DNA of 64,000 bases from DASQFQ01 sp963805525 (GTDB lineage: Bacteria; Actinomycetota; Thermoleophilia; Solirubrobacterales; Solirubrobacteraceae): the NCBI GenBank assembly GCA_963805525.1, contig CAWDUT010000006.1:1054001-1118000 (forward strand), in the 5' to 3' direction. Made by a program: the position numbers and the translations under genes. Position 1 is the stretch's first letter; each line of letters starts with the position of its first letter. Below the pieces are notes generated by a model. The model had not been told where the DNA came from, searched no databases, and was given only the letters and a program-made list of their open reading frames with translations. Positions 57,288 through 64,000 of the stretch are shown here, one piece after another.

Positions 57288-58617
57288 GCTGGTCGCGCAG
57301 GCTCTCGCGCACGACGCAGCTCTCGAACGCCCACGAGTCCGCGAGCGCGGTCAGCTCGTCCTCGCCGAGCCCGCGGAAGAGCTCGGCGTACTCGCCGGCC
57401 AGCGGTTGGGCGAGCGTGATGTTGAGCACCAGCGTCCGCACGAAGTCGAACCGCCCCCACGGGTAGGGGTCGAAGTCCGGCGCCTCGCGCTCGACGAGAT
57501 CCTGGATCGGCTGTGTGACCTCGGGGTTCTCCCGGCCGGTGCTCCCCCACTGGTCGATGCCGAGCCGCCGCTTCTTGGCGACGAAGTCGGCGACCAGCTC
57601 GCCGTAGGGCGAGTCGGGCCGGACGGAGGTCAGCCCCTGGCGGCCGAGGTCCTTGTACATCCACGTGGCGAAGCCGGCGCCGTAGCGCTTGTAGATCGCG
57701 AGCTGGTCGTCGAGGATCCGCCGGCGCTCGGCGTCGACGGTCTCGTCGCCCGTGTAGATCGGGGAGAACTCGCCGACGTAGATCGGCGTGCCGGTGCGGC
57801 GCGCGTACTCCGAGCGCTCGAGGAACTTCGCCTCCGCCGACTCGGGCCCTGGGTACTCGTCGGCGCGGCCGAGACCGGCGGGCACGTAGTCGTGCAGCGT
57901 GTAGACGGCGTTCTCCAGCGGCTCGCCGAAGAAGCCGAACTCGGTCGAGTAGGTGTTGCCGTCGAAGAAGAGGATGTGCTCCGGGTCGATCTCGCGGATG
58001 GCCGTGGAGAGGCGCTCGTAGAACGGGCCGACGACGGCGCGCGACTCGTCGGCGGGCTCGTTCATCAGGTTGTAGCCCACGACCCAGGGGTTGCCCTTGT
58101 AGCGGTCGGCGATCGCCTCCCAGATGCCGACGACACGGTCCTGGAAGTGCCGGTGCTCCCAAAACAGCGCGCGGTGCGTCGGGTTGTCCGAGTGCCAGTG
58201 CTGGTTCTGCGAGCCGGGCAGCGCGTGCAGGTCGATCAGCGTGTAGACGCCGTGCTCGCCCCCCGCCGCGATCGCGCGGTCGAGGTGGCGGAAGCCGTCC
58301 TCGATGATCTCGAACGGCTTGGCGTCGGACTCGAGGTGGCGGTAGTTGACCGGGATGCGCACGCAGTTCAGCCCGCTCTCGGCGAGGAAGGCGGCGTCGG
58401 CGTCCGCGTAGAACGCCGACAGCAGCCGCTCGAAGAAGAGCTCGTAGTGATCGTCGCCGAGCACCTTGCGCATCTCCGAGCGCATCATCGTCTCGTTGGC
58501 CGCGTAGCCGGTGATGAAGTTCTCCATGTTCAGCCAGCCGCCGATGTTCACGCCCTTCAGGCGGATCGCGGCGCCGGTGCTGTCGACGATGTCGCTTCCT
58601 CGTGTCTGCAGCGTCAT
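57274..58617 (-). CDS. Glycoside hydrolase family 5 (cellulase-like), no signal peptide
   Basis: 447 residues. IRLKGVNIGGWLNMENFITG, GLNCVRIPVNYRHLE, DLHALPGSQNQHWHSDN, the acid/base Glu in VVGYNLMNEPADES and the nucleophile Glu in TPIYVGEFSPIYTG make a complete GH5 (clan A) site. The N-terminus (TLQTRGSDIVDSTG) has no signal peptide, so the enzyme appears cytoplasmic, unusual for a cellulase-type fold; a glucosylceramidase- or exo-glucanase-like role on imported substrates is possible. ATG 58617 is 15 bases after the DDN gene, with which it forms an operon. Confidence 0.87.
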   Translation of the reverse strand: MTLQTRGSDIVDSTGAAIRLKGVNIGGWLNMENFITGYAANETMMRSEMRKVLGDDHYELFFERLLSAFYADADAAFLAESGLNCVRIPVNYRHLESDAKPFEIIEDGFRHLDRAIAAGGEHGVYTLIDLHALPGSQNQHWHSDNPTHRALFWEHRHFQDRVVGIWEAIADRYKGNPWVVGYNLMNEPADESRAVVGPFYERLSTAIREIDPEHILFFDGNTYSTEFGFFGEPLENAVYTLHDYVPAGLGRADEYPGPESAEAKFLERSEYARRTGTPIYVGEFSPIYTGDETVDAERRRILDDQLAIYKRYGAGFATWMYKDLGRQGLTSVRPDSPYGELVADFVAKKRRLGIDQWGSTGRENPEVTQPIQDLVEREAPDFDPYPWGRFDFVRTLVLNITLAQPLAGEYAELFRGLGEDELTALADSWAFESCVVRESLRDQLSAA

Positions 58618-58631
58618 GAGAGCGCCGCAGA

Positions 58632-59045
58632 CTAGACGCTGATCGGCTCCAGCACCACGACGGGGATCTCGTGGTCGGCCTTGGCCTGGAAATCGTCGTA
58701 GGGCGTCCCGGTCGCGGTCATGATGCGCCACAGCTCGGGCCTCTCCTCGGGCGTGGCGACCCGCGCTCGAGCGGTGTGGCGGCCGGCCTTGACCTGCACG
58801 GTCACGGTCGGGTCCGCCTCGAGGTTGTGGAACCAGCCCGGCGGGTTGCCGCCGCCGTTGGAGGCGACGACCACGAGGTCGTCTCCGTGCCGTTGGTAGA
58901 TCAGCGGCGTGACGCGCTCGGCGCCCGAGCGGCGCCCGGTGGTGGTGAGCAGCAGCACGGTGGTGCCGGCCCAGTCGTGACCTTCCTCGCCGTCGGTCTC
59001 GCGGTATCGGTCGGCGTGCTCCTGACCGAACAGTGGATCGCTCAT
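58632..59045 (-). CDS. Deazaflavin (F420)-dependent nitroreductase-family protein
   Basis: 137 residues of the split beta-barrel DDN family. TTVLLLTTTGRRSGAERVTPL, VVASNGGGNPPGWFHNLEAD, VTVQVKAGRHTARARVATPE and FQAKADHEIPVVVLEP are the family's F420-binding and core segments. Members reduce quinones or nitro compounds with F420H2. ATG 59045 (SDPLFGQEHADRYRETDG) is the family start. Together with the LLM enzyme at 26630 it supports F420 production by this organism. Confidence 0.88.
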   Translation of the reverse strand: MSDPLFGQEHADRYRETDGEEGHDWAGTTVLLLTTTGRRSGAERVTPLIYQRHGDDLVVVASNGGGNPPGWFHNLEADPTVTVQVKAGRHTARARVATPEERPELWRIMTATGTPYDDFQAKADHEIPVVVLEPISV

Positions 59046-59087
59046 GCCTGGTGAGCGGAGCCGCTCACCGGTTCTCGACACACGACC

Positions 59088-60098
59088 TCAGCCGGTGGCC
59101 AGCCGGGCGCCCTCGACGAGGGCGCGCAGCTTCCCGAACGCGACGTCGCGCCGGAGGTACTTCATGCCGCAGTCCGGGCCGACCTGCAGCCGCTCCTCGG
59201 GGATGACCGTGAGCGCGGCCTCGATCCGGCGGGCGACCTCGTCGGGCGTTTCCACGGGAGCGTCGTCGTCGAGATCGAGCACGCCGACGACCACGATCTT
59301 GCCCGCGATCGGCTCGAGCACGCGCGGGTCGAGCTTCGATTGGGCAGCCTCGATGGCGAGGATGTCGGCGGCGCAGTCGGCCAGCTCGGCCAGGAACGGG
59401 TAGCCGTCGGGCCGGTCGTGGACGACGTGGGCGTAGCCGAAGCAGGTGTGCAGCGCGGTGGTGCCCGCGGCGCCGGCGAGCGCGCGGTCGATGGCGGGGA
59501 GCGCGAACTCGCGCGCCTTGTCGGCGCGCGACTGCAGCCACGGCTCGTCGAGTTGGACGATGTCGGCGCCCGCCTCGAACAGGTCGCGGACCTCCTCGCT
59601 GACCGCCACCGCGAGGTCCATCGCGAGCTCGGCCTCGTCGTCGTAGAACTCGTTCGACGCCTGCTGGCTCATGGTGAACGGGCCGGGCAGGGTGATCTTG
59701 ATCGTGCGGTCGGTGTGGCTGCGCAGGAAGCGCAGGTCGTCGACCTCGACCGGCCCCGTGCGGCGGACCTTGCCGACCACGCGCGGCACCGCGTTGGTGC
59801 CGCCGGCGCGGCCGGGGACCATCGCGGGGTTGTCGATGTCGAAGCCCTCGAGCGCGGTCGCGAAGCGGTTGGAGTAGCTCTCGCGGCGGATCTCGCCGTC
59901 GGTGACGATGTCCACGCCGGCGCGCTCCTGATCGAGGATCGCGAGCGCGGTCGCGTCGTCCTGCGCCTGGGCGAGGTAGGGCTCCTCGAGACGCCACAGC
60001 TCGCGCGCCCGCACGCGCGGCGGGAACGAGCCGCGGAGCTTCTCGCGGTCGATCAGCCAGTCGGGCTGCGGGTAGCTGCCGATGACGGTTGTGAGCAC
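59088..60098 (-). CDS. Cobalamin-independent methionine synthase-like (MetE C-terminal domain) protein
   Basis: 336 residues, equivalent to the catalytic C-terminal barrel of MetE alone. TTVIGSYPQPDWLIDREKL, VDIVTDGEIRRESYSNRF, KITLPGPFTMSQQ, IVQLDEPWLQSR, zinc-ligand region ALHTCFGYAHV and QVGPDCGMKYLRRDVAFGKL are present. Stand-alone proteins of this type transfer methyl groups from unknown donors or act in related C1 chemistry; full MetE needs an extra N-terminal barrel. ATG 60098. Confidence 0.87.
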   Translation of the reverse strand: MLTTVIGSYPQPDWLIDREKLRGSFPPRVRARELWRLEEPYLAQAQDDATALAILDQERAGVDIVTDGEIRRESYSNRFATALEGFDIDNPAMVPGRAGGTNAVPRVVGKVRRTGPVEVDDLRFLRSHTDRTIKITLPGPFTMSQQASNEFYDDEAELAMDLAVAVSEEVRDLFEAGADIVQLDEPWLQSRADKAREFALPAIDRALAGAAGTTALHTCFGYAHVVHDRPDGYPFLAELADCAADILAIEAAQSKLDPRVLEPIAGKIVVVGVLDLDDDAPVETPDEVARRIEAALTVIPEERLQVGPDCGMKYLRRDVAFGKLRALVEGARLATG

Positions 60099-60128
60099 GG
60101 CCGGGGGAGGGTATTAGGCACCCGTCCC

Positions 60129-60506
60129 ATGGCGACCGGCACCCTGATCGGCGAGAGCATCCGGCCCGGCACGACCCTCGACGGCGTGCCGATCACCGTC
60201 AACCGGATCGAGCGCGTCGAGCCGGACAACCTCTCCGACGAGCAGCTCGCGGCCGGCCTTCCGCCGCGCTGGACGCTGCTGTTCTTCGAGGTCGCCGACG
60301 ACGCCGCGCCGGCGCTCGCCGACGCGCTCGCGGCGATCCTCGGCGAGCCGGGCTGGTACGTCGACTTCCACACCGCGGAGGAGAGCTTCGTGGTCTTCCG
60401 CGAGGCGGTGTTCCGCTACGCGAAGGGCGACGCCGACGGGCGCGCGGAGGCCGAGGCGCACGCCCGCGCCCACGGCGTGCCGGACGCCCAGATCGACTGG
60501 CCCTAG
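60129..60506 (+). CDS. Conserved-looking hypothetical protein
   Basis: 125 residues from ATG 60129: GESIRPGTTLDGVPITVNRI, then PPRWTLLFFEVADDAAPALA, EPGWYVDFHTAEESFVVFRE and a charged helix (GRAEAEAHARAHGVPDAQID). No signal peptide, membrane helix or known motif; the mixed alpha/beta pattern suggests a small cytoplasmic domain. TAGGCA lies eight bases before the start (leaderless layout). The stop overlaps the convergent epimerase gene by four bases. Confidence 0.6.
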   Translation: MATGTLIGESIRPGTTLDGVPITVNRIERVEPDNLSDEQLAAGLPPRWTLLFFEVADDAAPALADALAAILGEPGWYVDFHTAEESFVVFREAVFRYAKGDADGRAEAEAHARAHGVPDAQIDWP

Positions 60507-61546
60507 ATCCGCGCGCCGACGCCCTGGGCCAGCTCGCGCAGGCGCGAGCCGCCGGCGTGCAGCGGCGGCGTCGCAAGGCCGGCGCCGTCGGCCATGCCGC
60601 GCAGCAGCTCGAGCAGCGCCTCGCCGCCGTCGTGGCGCGGCTCCCAGCCGAGCTCCTCGCGGGCGCGCGTGGTGTCCATGATCGGGACGCCGAGCGCCAT
60701 GTCGACCCAGCCCTCGGGCGTCGGCTGCAGGCGGGCGCGCCAGGTCAGCGCCGCCGCGGCGCGCAGGACGCGCGCGGGCACCGGCACCCGGCGCGCGCCG
60801 AGCAGCGAGGCCAGCCGCTCCGGGTCGAGCACCGGCTCGGCGGCGACGTTGTAGGCGCCGCGCGCGGCCTCATCCACGACGGCGCGCCGGTAGGCGTCGG
60901 CGACGTCGAGCGAGTGCACGGCCTGGAAGCGCAGGCGCGGCGTGTCGGGCACGACCGGGATGTGGCCCGGCCGCACCAGCGCGCTGGGGAGCAGCGGGCC
61001 GGCGAAGTAGCGCCGGATCTCGCTCGCGGCCTCGCGCTTGAAGATCAGCCCCGGCCGCAGCCGCACCACGCGCACCTCGGCGTGCTGGGCCTCGAAGACG
61101 TCGAGCAGCCGCTCGACCTCGGCCTTGTGGCGCGAGTAGAACGAGGTCTTGATGCCGTCGGTCGGCCAGCTCTCGTCGACCGCGCGGTCCTTCGGCCCCG
61201 GCGAGTAGGCGCCGACCGAGGACGCGTAGACGAGCGCCGGCACGCCCGCCGCGGCGACCGCCTCGAAGACCCGGCGGCTGCCGTCCACGTTCGTCGCCCG
61301 CAGAACCTGCCCGTCACGCGACGGCTGGATCAGCCAGGCCAGGTGCACGACGGCGTCGGCGCCGCGGAACAACGGCTCGAGCACGTCACGCGTGACGTCC
61401 GCCCGCGTCCACTCGACCTTCGGCACCGACAGTGAGGGCACCCGCCGCGCGACGCCGAGCACGGAGTCGACCGCCGGCTCGTCCGCCAGCGCGCTCAGCA
61501 CGCTCGTGCCCGCGTTGCCACTGGCCCCGACGACGACGACTCTCAT
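60503..61546 (-). CDS. NAD-dependent epimerase/dehydratase (extended SDR)
   Basis: 347 residues. VVVVGASGNAGTSVLSALAD (NAD loop), ADAVVHLAWLIQPSRDG, VYASSVGAYSPGP (catalytic Ser), FYSRHKAEVERLLD (Tyr and Lys) and VVRLRPGLIFKREAASEI are in the right order. The C-terminal substrate domain ends with ARVLRAAAALTWRARLQPTP. Sugar nucleotide, flavonoid-type or fatty substrate cannot be distinguished. ATG 61546. Confidence 0.87.
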   Translation of the reverse strand: MRVVVVGASGNAGTSVLSALADEPAVDSVLGVARRVPSLSVPKVEWTRADVTRDVLEPLFRGADAVVHLAWLIQPSRDGQVLRATNVDGSRRVFEAVAAAGVPALVYASSVGAYSPGPKDRAVDESWPTDGIKTSFYSRHKAEVERLLDVFEAQHAEVRVVRLRPGLIFKREAASEIRRYFAGPLLPSALVRPGHIPVVPDTPRLRFQAVHSLDVADAYRRAVVDEAARGAYNVAAEPVLDPERLASLLGARRVPVPARVLRAAAALTWRARLQPTPEGWVDMALGVPIMDTTRAREELGWEPRHDGGEALLELLRGMADGAGLATPPLHAGGSRLRELAQGVGARI

Positions 61547-61585
61547 GGCCCCAGCCCTTCCCAGCCGCCCGTCGCGGGCAAACGC

Positions 61586-61663
61586 CTAGCAGCCGACGAA
61601 GCCGATCACGAGGATCAGGACGAGCACCACGAAGACGGCGATCACGTACCAGCGGGAGAGCAC
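61586..61663 (-). CDS. Possible 25-residue single-membrane-span peptide
   Basis: GTG 61663 to TAG 61586 encodes LSRWYVIAVFVVLVLILVIG ending FVGC: a basic N-terminus, one hydrophobic helix and a terminal Cys. It lies divergent to the ArsR promoter region, about ten bases from its -35. No strong ribosome site is visible, and its size is near the limit of what can be called; the purely hydrophobic composition with normal GC third-position usage favours a real peptide. Confidence 0.35.
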   Translation of the reverse strand: MLSRWYVIAVFVVLVLILVIGFVGC

Positions 61664-61672
61664 GCGTGCATC

Positions 61673-61707
61673 TTGACATATACCGATAACGGCATATGAT
61701 CCGACGC
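61673..61707 (+). promoter_or_regulatory. Near-consensus leaderless promoter with embedded operator for arsR
   Basis: TTGACA (61673-61678), 16 bases, TATGAT (61695-61700), then seven bases to ATG 61708. The 20-base imperfect palindrome ATAT-N-CCG-N6-CGG-N-ATAT (61678-61697) covers the spacer and enters both hexamers, the expected site for repression by the ArsR protein encoded immediately after. Confidence 0.7.
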
Positions 61708-62040
61708 ATGGCCCGGGCGGCGACCACTGCAGATGCGTTCAACGCCGTCGCGGAACCGCGGCGGCGCGCGATCCTCGACGTCCTCGCGGGCGGCGAGCGC
61801 CCCGTCAACGACCTCGTGCGCGAGCTCGGGGTCACGCAGCCACAGGTGTCCAAGCACCTGCGCGTCCTGCGCGAGGTGGGCGCGGTCGAGGTGCGCGGCG
61901 CGGGCCGTCAGCGCCTGTACTCGCTGAACGGCCCCGCGCTGAAGCCGATCCACGACTGGGTCAAGACCTACGAGCGCACGTGGTCCGAGCGGTTCGAGCT
62001 GCTGGACGACGTGCTCGACGAGCTGAAGGAGACGGAATGA
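61708..62040 (+). CDS. ArsR-family transcriptional regulator
   Basis: 110 residues from ATG 61708. AFNAVAEPRRRAILDVLAGG, NDLVRELGVTQPQVSKHLRV and LREVGAVEVRGAGRQRLYSL make a complete winged helix-turn-helix. No metal-binding Cys cluster is present, so it belongs to the group that is paired with SRPBCC proteins rather than metal sensors. ATG 61696 is inside the predicted -10 and was rejected. Its stop overlaps the next gene as ATGA. Probably represses its own promoter. Confidence 0.87.
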   Translation: MARAATTADAFNAVAEPRRRAILDVLAGGERPVNDLVRELGVTQPQVSKHLRVLREVGAVEVRGAGRQRLYSLNGPALKPIHDWVKTYERTWSERFELLDDVLDELKETE

Positions 62041-62507
62041 CGGCAACGGTGACGCTGCCCACCGAGGAGCAGATCCTGATCACGCGCGAGTTCGACGCCC
62101 CGCGCCACCTGGTGTACCGGGCGTGGACGACGCCCGAGCTCGTGCGGCGCTGGTGGAGCGGGCGGCGCGGCGAGATGCAGGTAGCCGAGATCGACCTCCG
62201 GGTCGGCGGGATGTGGCGCTACGTGATGACCGCCGAGGGTGGCTTCGAGGTCGCCTTCCACGGCGAGTACCGCGAGATCGTCGAGAACGAGCGGATCGTG
62301 ACCACCGAGGTCTTCGAGACGATGCCCGGCGACGGGGTGCTCGACATCGTGACGTTCCGCGAGGAGGACGGCCGCACCACGCTCGAGCTGCTCGTCGAGT
62401 GCGGCAGCCGCGAGATCCGCGACGTCATCCTCGAGTCCGGGATGGAAGCCGGCATGCAGGAGCAGATGGACAAGCTCGAGGAGCTGGTCACCGGACCGCT
62501 TGAATAG
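62037..62507 (+). CDS. SRPBCC/AHSA1-family protein
   Basis: 156 residues. EEQILITREFDAPRHLVYRA, WTTPELVRRWWSGRRGEMQV, DLRVGGMWRYVMTAEGG, EYREIVENERIVTTEVFETM and a long C-terminal helix (ESGMEAGMQEQMDKLEELV) form the full AHSA1 fold, including the strand pair that is missing from the 56895 relative. Co-transcribed with the ArsR gene; such pairs sense and bind hydrophobic small molecules in a way not yet defined. ATG 62037. Confidence 0.85.
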   Translation: MTATVTLPTEEQILITREFDAPRHLVYRAWTTPELVRRWWSGRRGEMQVAEIDLRVGGMWRYVMTAEGGFEVAFHGEYREIVENERIVTTEVFETMPGDGVLDIVTFREEDGRTTLELLVECGSREIRDVILESGMEAGMQEQMDKLEELVTGPLE

Positions 62508-62512
62508 GGCCG

Positions 62513-63244
62513 GTGCGCCTGCGGCTCGACCACCTGATCATCCGCACCGGCGAGCCGCACAAGACGCTGGCCGAGCTCGCCCGGCGCTCGGGCGCGCCGG
62601 TGCTGGCCGAGGTCGAGGAGCTGATCGGAGGCATCGAGAGCGGGATCGCGCGCGGCGGGCCGGTCGACCTCGAGGTGCTCAAGATCGGCGTCATCCCGCC
62701 GGCCCGGCCGCTCGGCTACGGGCTCGGCTTCGTCGCCGACGTGCCGCTGAGGCAGGCGGTGGGCGAGCTGCGGGCGCTCGGCTTCCCGGTCTCGCCGCCG
62801 GCGCCCGGCGTCGCGGGCGACCGCCGCTGGCACGCCGCCCAGATCCACGGGCTGCTCCCCAACCCGTTCCCGGTGCCGGTGAGCACGCGCCGGCCGGGCG
62901 TGCGCGACCGCGTCGCCGGCGCGGCGGCGGGCACGCTGGGGCGGATCCCGGTGCTCGCGCGCGCGGGCGTGAACGAGGCAGGCGACTCGATGGTCGTGCT
63001 GACCGAGTACGGCTTCGACGCGGGCGCCTGGCGCGCGACCGCCGAGGGCGGGCCGGCGGTGGCGGGCGTGGAGCTCGGCGCGGCCGGCGACCGCGCCGCC
63101 TGGGAGCGGCTCCCGCTCGGCGACGAGGTGCCGGTGACCGTCCGCGACGACGGGCCGCCGGGGATCACCCGTGTGCTGTTCAGCGGCGCGCGCCGCAAGC
63201 CGTTCTCGCTCGGCGCCGTGCGCTTCGAGTGGGTCAGCGGCTAG
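62513..63244 (+). CDS. Glyoxalase-like domain protein
   Basis: 243 residues. RLRLDHLIIRTGEPHKTLAE opens like a Glyoxalase_3/VOC domain, with LARRSGAPVLAEVEELIGGI and LGYGLGFVADVPLRQAVGEL. The second half (GDSMVVLTEYGFDAGAWRAT, ITRVLFSGARRKPFSLGAVR) is less familiar. The residues Pro/Arg-rich around 105-130 suggest a loop insertion. No catalytic site can be assigned. GTG 62513 is two bases after a TAGGGC that abuts the SRPBCC stop. Confidence 0.65.
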   Translation: MRLRLDHLIIRTGEPHKTLAELARRSGAPVLAEVEELIGGIESGIARGGPVDLEVLKIGVIPPARPLGYGLGFVADVPLRQAVGELRALGFPVSPPAPGVAGDRRWHAAQIHGLLPNPFPVPVSTRRPGVRDRVAGAAAGTLGRIPVLARAGVNEAGDSMVVLTEYGFDAGAWRATAEGGPAVAGVELGAAGDRAAWERLPLGDEVPVTVRDDGPPGITRVLFSGARRKPFSLGAVRFEWVSG

Positions 63245-63265
63245 CGCGCTGCCACACTGCCGCCC

Positions 63266-64000
63266 GTGTCCGCCGTCGACGTGCTCCTGCTCGTGTGCGC
63301 GGGGGTGGGCGCCGGGCTGACCGGGAGCATCGCCGGGCTCGCCTCGCTGATCAGCTATCCCGCGCTGCTGGCGATCGGCCTCGGGCCGATCGCCGCGAAC
63401 GTGACGAACACGACGGCGCTGGTGTTCAGCACGCTCGGCTCGACGCTCGGCTCGCGGCCGGAGCTGGCCGGACAGGCCAGGCGGCTGCGGCCGCTCGTCA
63501 TCGCCGGCGTGCTCGGCGGCGCCGTGGGGGCGACGCTGCTGCTGCTCACGCCGTCCGACACGTTCGAGCGGATCGCGCCGTGGCTGATCGGCGTCGCCTC
63601 GCTGACCATCCTCGTCCGGCCGCGCGTGCACCCGGAGCACGCCCATCCCAAAGCCGGCCCCGGGCTGATCGCCGGCGTGTTCGCGATCGCCATCTACGGC
63701 GGCTACTTCGGTGCCGCCGCGGGCGTGTTGGTGCTGGCGCTGATGCTCGTCGCCACCGGCGAGTCGCTCGCCCGCAGCAACGCGTTCAAGAACGTCGTGC
63801 TCGGCGTCGCCAACGCGACCGCCGCGGTCGCGTTCGCGCTGCTCGGCGACGTCCACTGGGATGCCGCCGCGCCGCTCGCGCTCGGCCTGTTCGCCGGCGG
63901 CCGGCTCGGGCCGATCGTGGTGCGGCGCTCCAACGCCACCGTGCTGCGCACGCTGATCGGCCTCGCGGGCCTCGCCTTGGCCGTGAAGCTGGCGTTTGAC
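63266..64000 (+). CDS. TauE/SafE-family sulfite/organosulfonate exporter, 3' end outside window
   Basis: GTG 63266 opens a frame that is still open at base 64000 (245 codons). LLLVCAGVGAGLTGSIAGLASLI and NVTNTTALVFSTLGST are the first TauE half (helices 1-3, with LISYPALLAIGLGP), and AIAIYGGYFGAAAGVLVLAL with NAFKNVVLGVANATAAVAF the second, inverted half. Eight membrane segments are expected, seven or eight are visible, so only a few residues are missing. Substrate could be sulfite, taurine-derived anions or another small anion. Confidence 0.82.
   Translation, partial: MSAVDVLLLVCAGVGAGLTGSIAGLASLISYPALLAIGLGPIAANVTNTTALVFSTLGSTLGSRPELAGQARRLRPLVIAGVLGGAVGATLLLLTPSDTFERIAPWLIGVASLTILVRPRVHPEHAHPKAGPGLIAGVFAIAIYGGYFGAAAGVLVLALMLVATGESLARSNAFKNVVLGVANATAAVAFALLGDVHWDAAAPLALGLFAGGRLGPIVVRRSNATVLRTLIGLAGLALAVKLAFD

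Noticed and set aside
62219..64000. Minus-strand and frame-1 long frames across the glyoxalase-like and TauE genes
   Set aside because: Shadows; the plus-strand frame from GTG 63266, open to the window edge, has clear membrane helices and TauE motifs.
1..64000. tRNA, rRNA, IS elements, prophage or integrative-element boundaries
   Set aside because: No cloverleaf, rRNA-like block, transposase, integrase or terminal repeat was recognised anywhere in the window.

Overview
The window is about 72% GC, densely packed, and reads as chromosome of a high-GC actinobacterium. Protein style (Arg/Ala-rich, many GTG and TTG starts, 4-base ATGA/GTGA overlaps), F420-type enzymes, a SARP/AfsR regulator and collagen-like secreted proteins fit the Thermoleophilia (Solirubrobacter/Conexibacter-like). 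This assignment is inferred from protein character, not from a marker gene. I see no rRNA, tRNA, CRISPR array, insertion sequence or prophage, and no gene-free stretch above 300 bases; the longest gaps (16896-17046, 17909-18089, 31157-31314) are 150-180 bases.

Layout. 1-1483: end of a secreted beta-helix protein and a decayed methyltransferase. 1443-13331: a complete L-rhamnose uptake and catabolism operon on the minus strand (rhaT-rhaP-rhaQ-rhaS, a second sugar isomerase, rhaM-rhaB-rhaI-rhaEW) with a divergent DeoR-type regulator. 13365-16895: a two-gene cassette, a repetitive Gly/Ala-rich protein followed by a PqqD-domain M50 membrane metalloprotease; this is the best candidate for an undescribed system. 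17047-23978: START-domain and EthD-like proteins, a ParB-like protein, an SDR, an amino-acid permease, an MFS drug exporter with a cytidylate-kinase-like protein, and a DHH phosphoesterase. 24022-27652: hydantoin/dihydropyrimidine operon with an F420-type oxidoreductase. 27714-33506: SARP/AfsR regulator, a membrane protein and secreted proteins.

33663-44886 is rich in polyhydroxyalkanoate (PHA) and acyl-CoA genes: a depolymerase-like hydrolase, two PHA synthase pairs in opposite orientation (each a small coiled-coil partner plus PhaC), a phasin with an XRE regulator, two acyl-CoA ligases, a phosphotransferase and a GNAT. 44918-49850 is a five-gene plus-strand catabolic run (ureohydrolase, MDR oxidoreductase, amidohydrolase, intradiol dioxygenase, FAH-family hydrolase). 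49792-64000 is a mixed region: TMEM175-like channel, Nudix, VOC proteins, GH3 and GH5 glycosidases, a small secreted Cys peptide, a damaged DHFR-like/ArsR/SRPBCC cluster with a precisely locatable deletion scar, a MetE-like protein, an intact ArsR-SRPBCC pair with a near-consensus promoter and operator, and a TauE-type transporter running off the right edge.

Expression signals recur. Many genes have a TANNNT-type -10 hexamer ending about 7 bases before the start codon, which predicts leaderless transcripts. Several perfect GC-rich hairpins mark transcript ends. The genes suggest an aerobic soil heterotroph that takes up deoxysugars and hydantoins, stores PHA, degrades beta-glucans and aromatic-type compounds, and uses F420.
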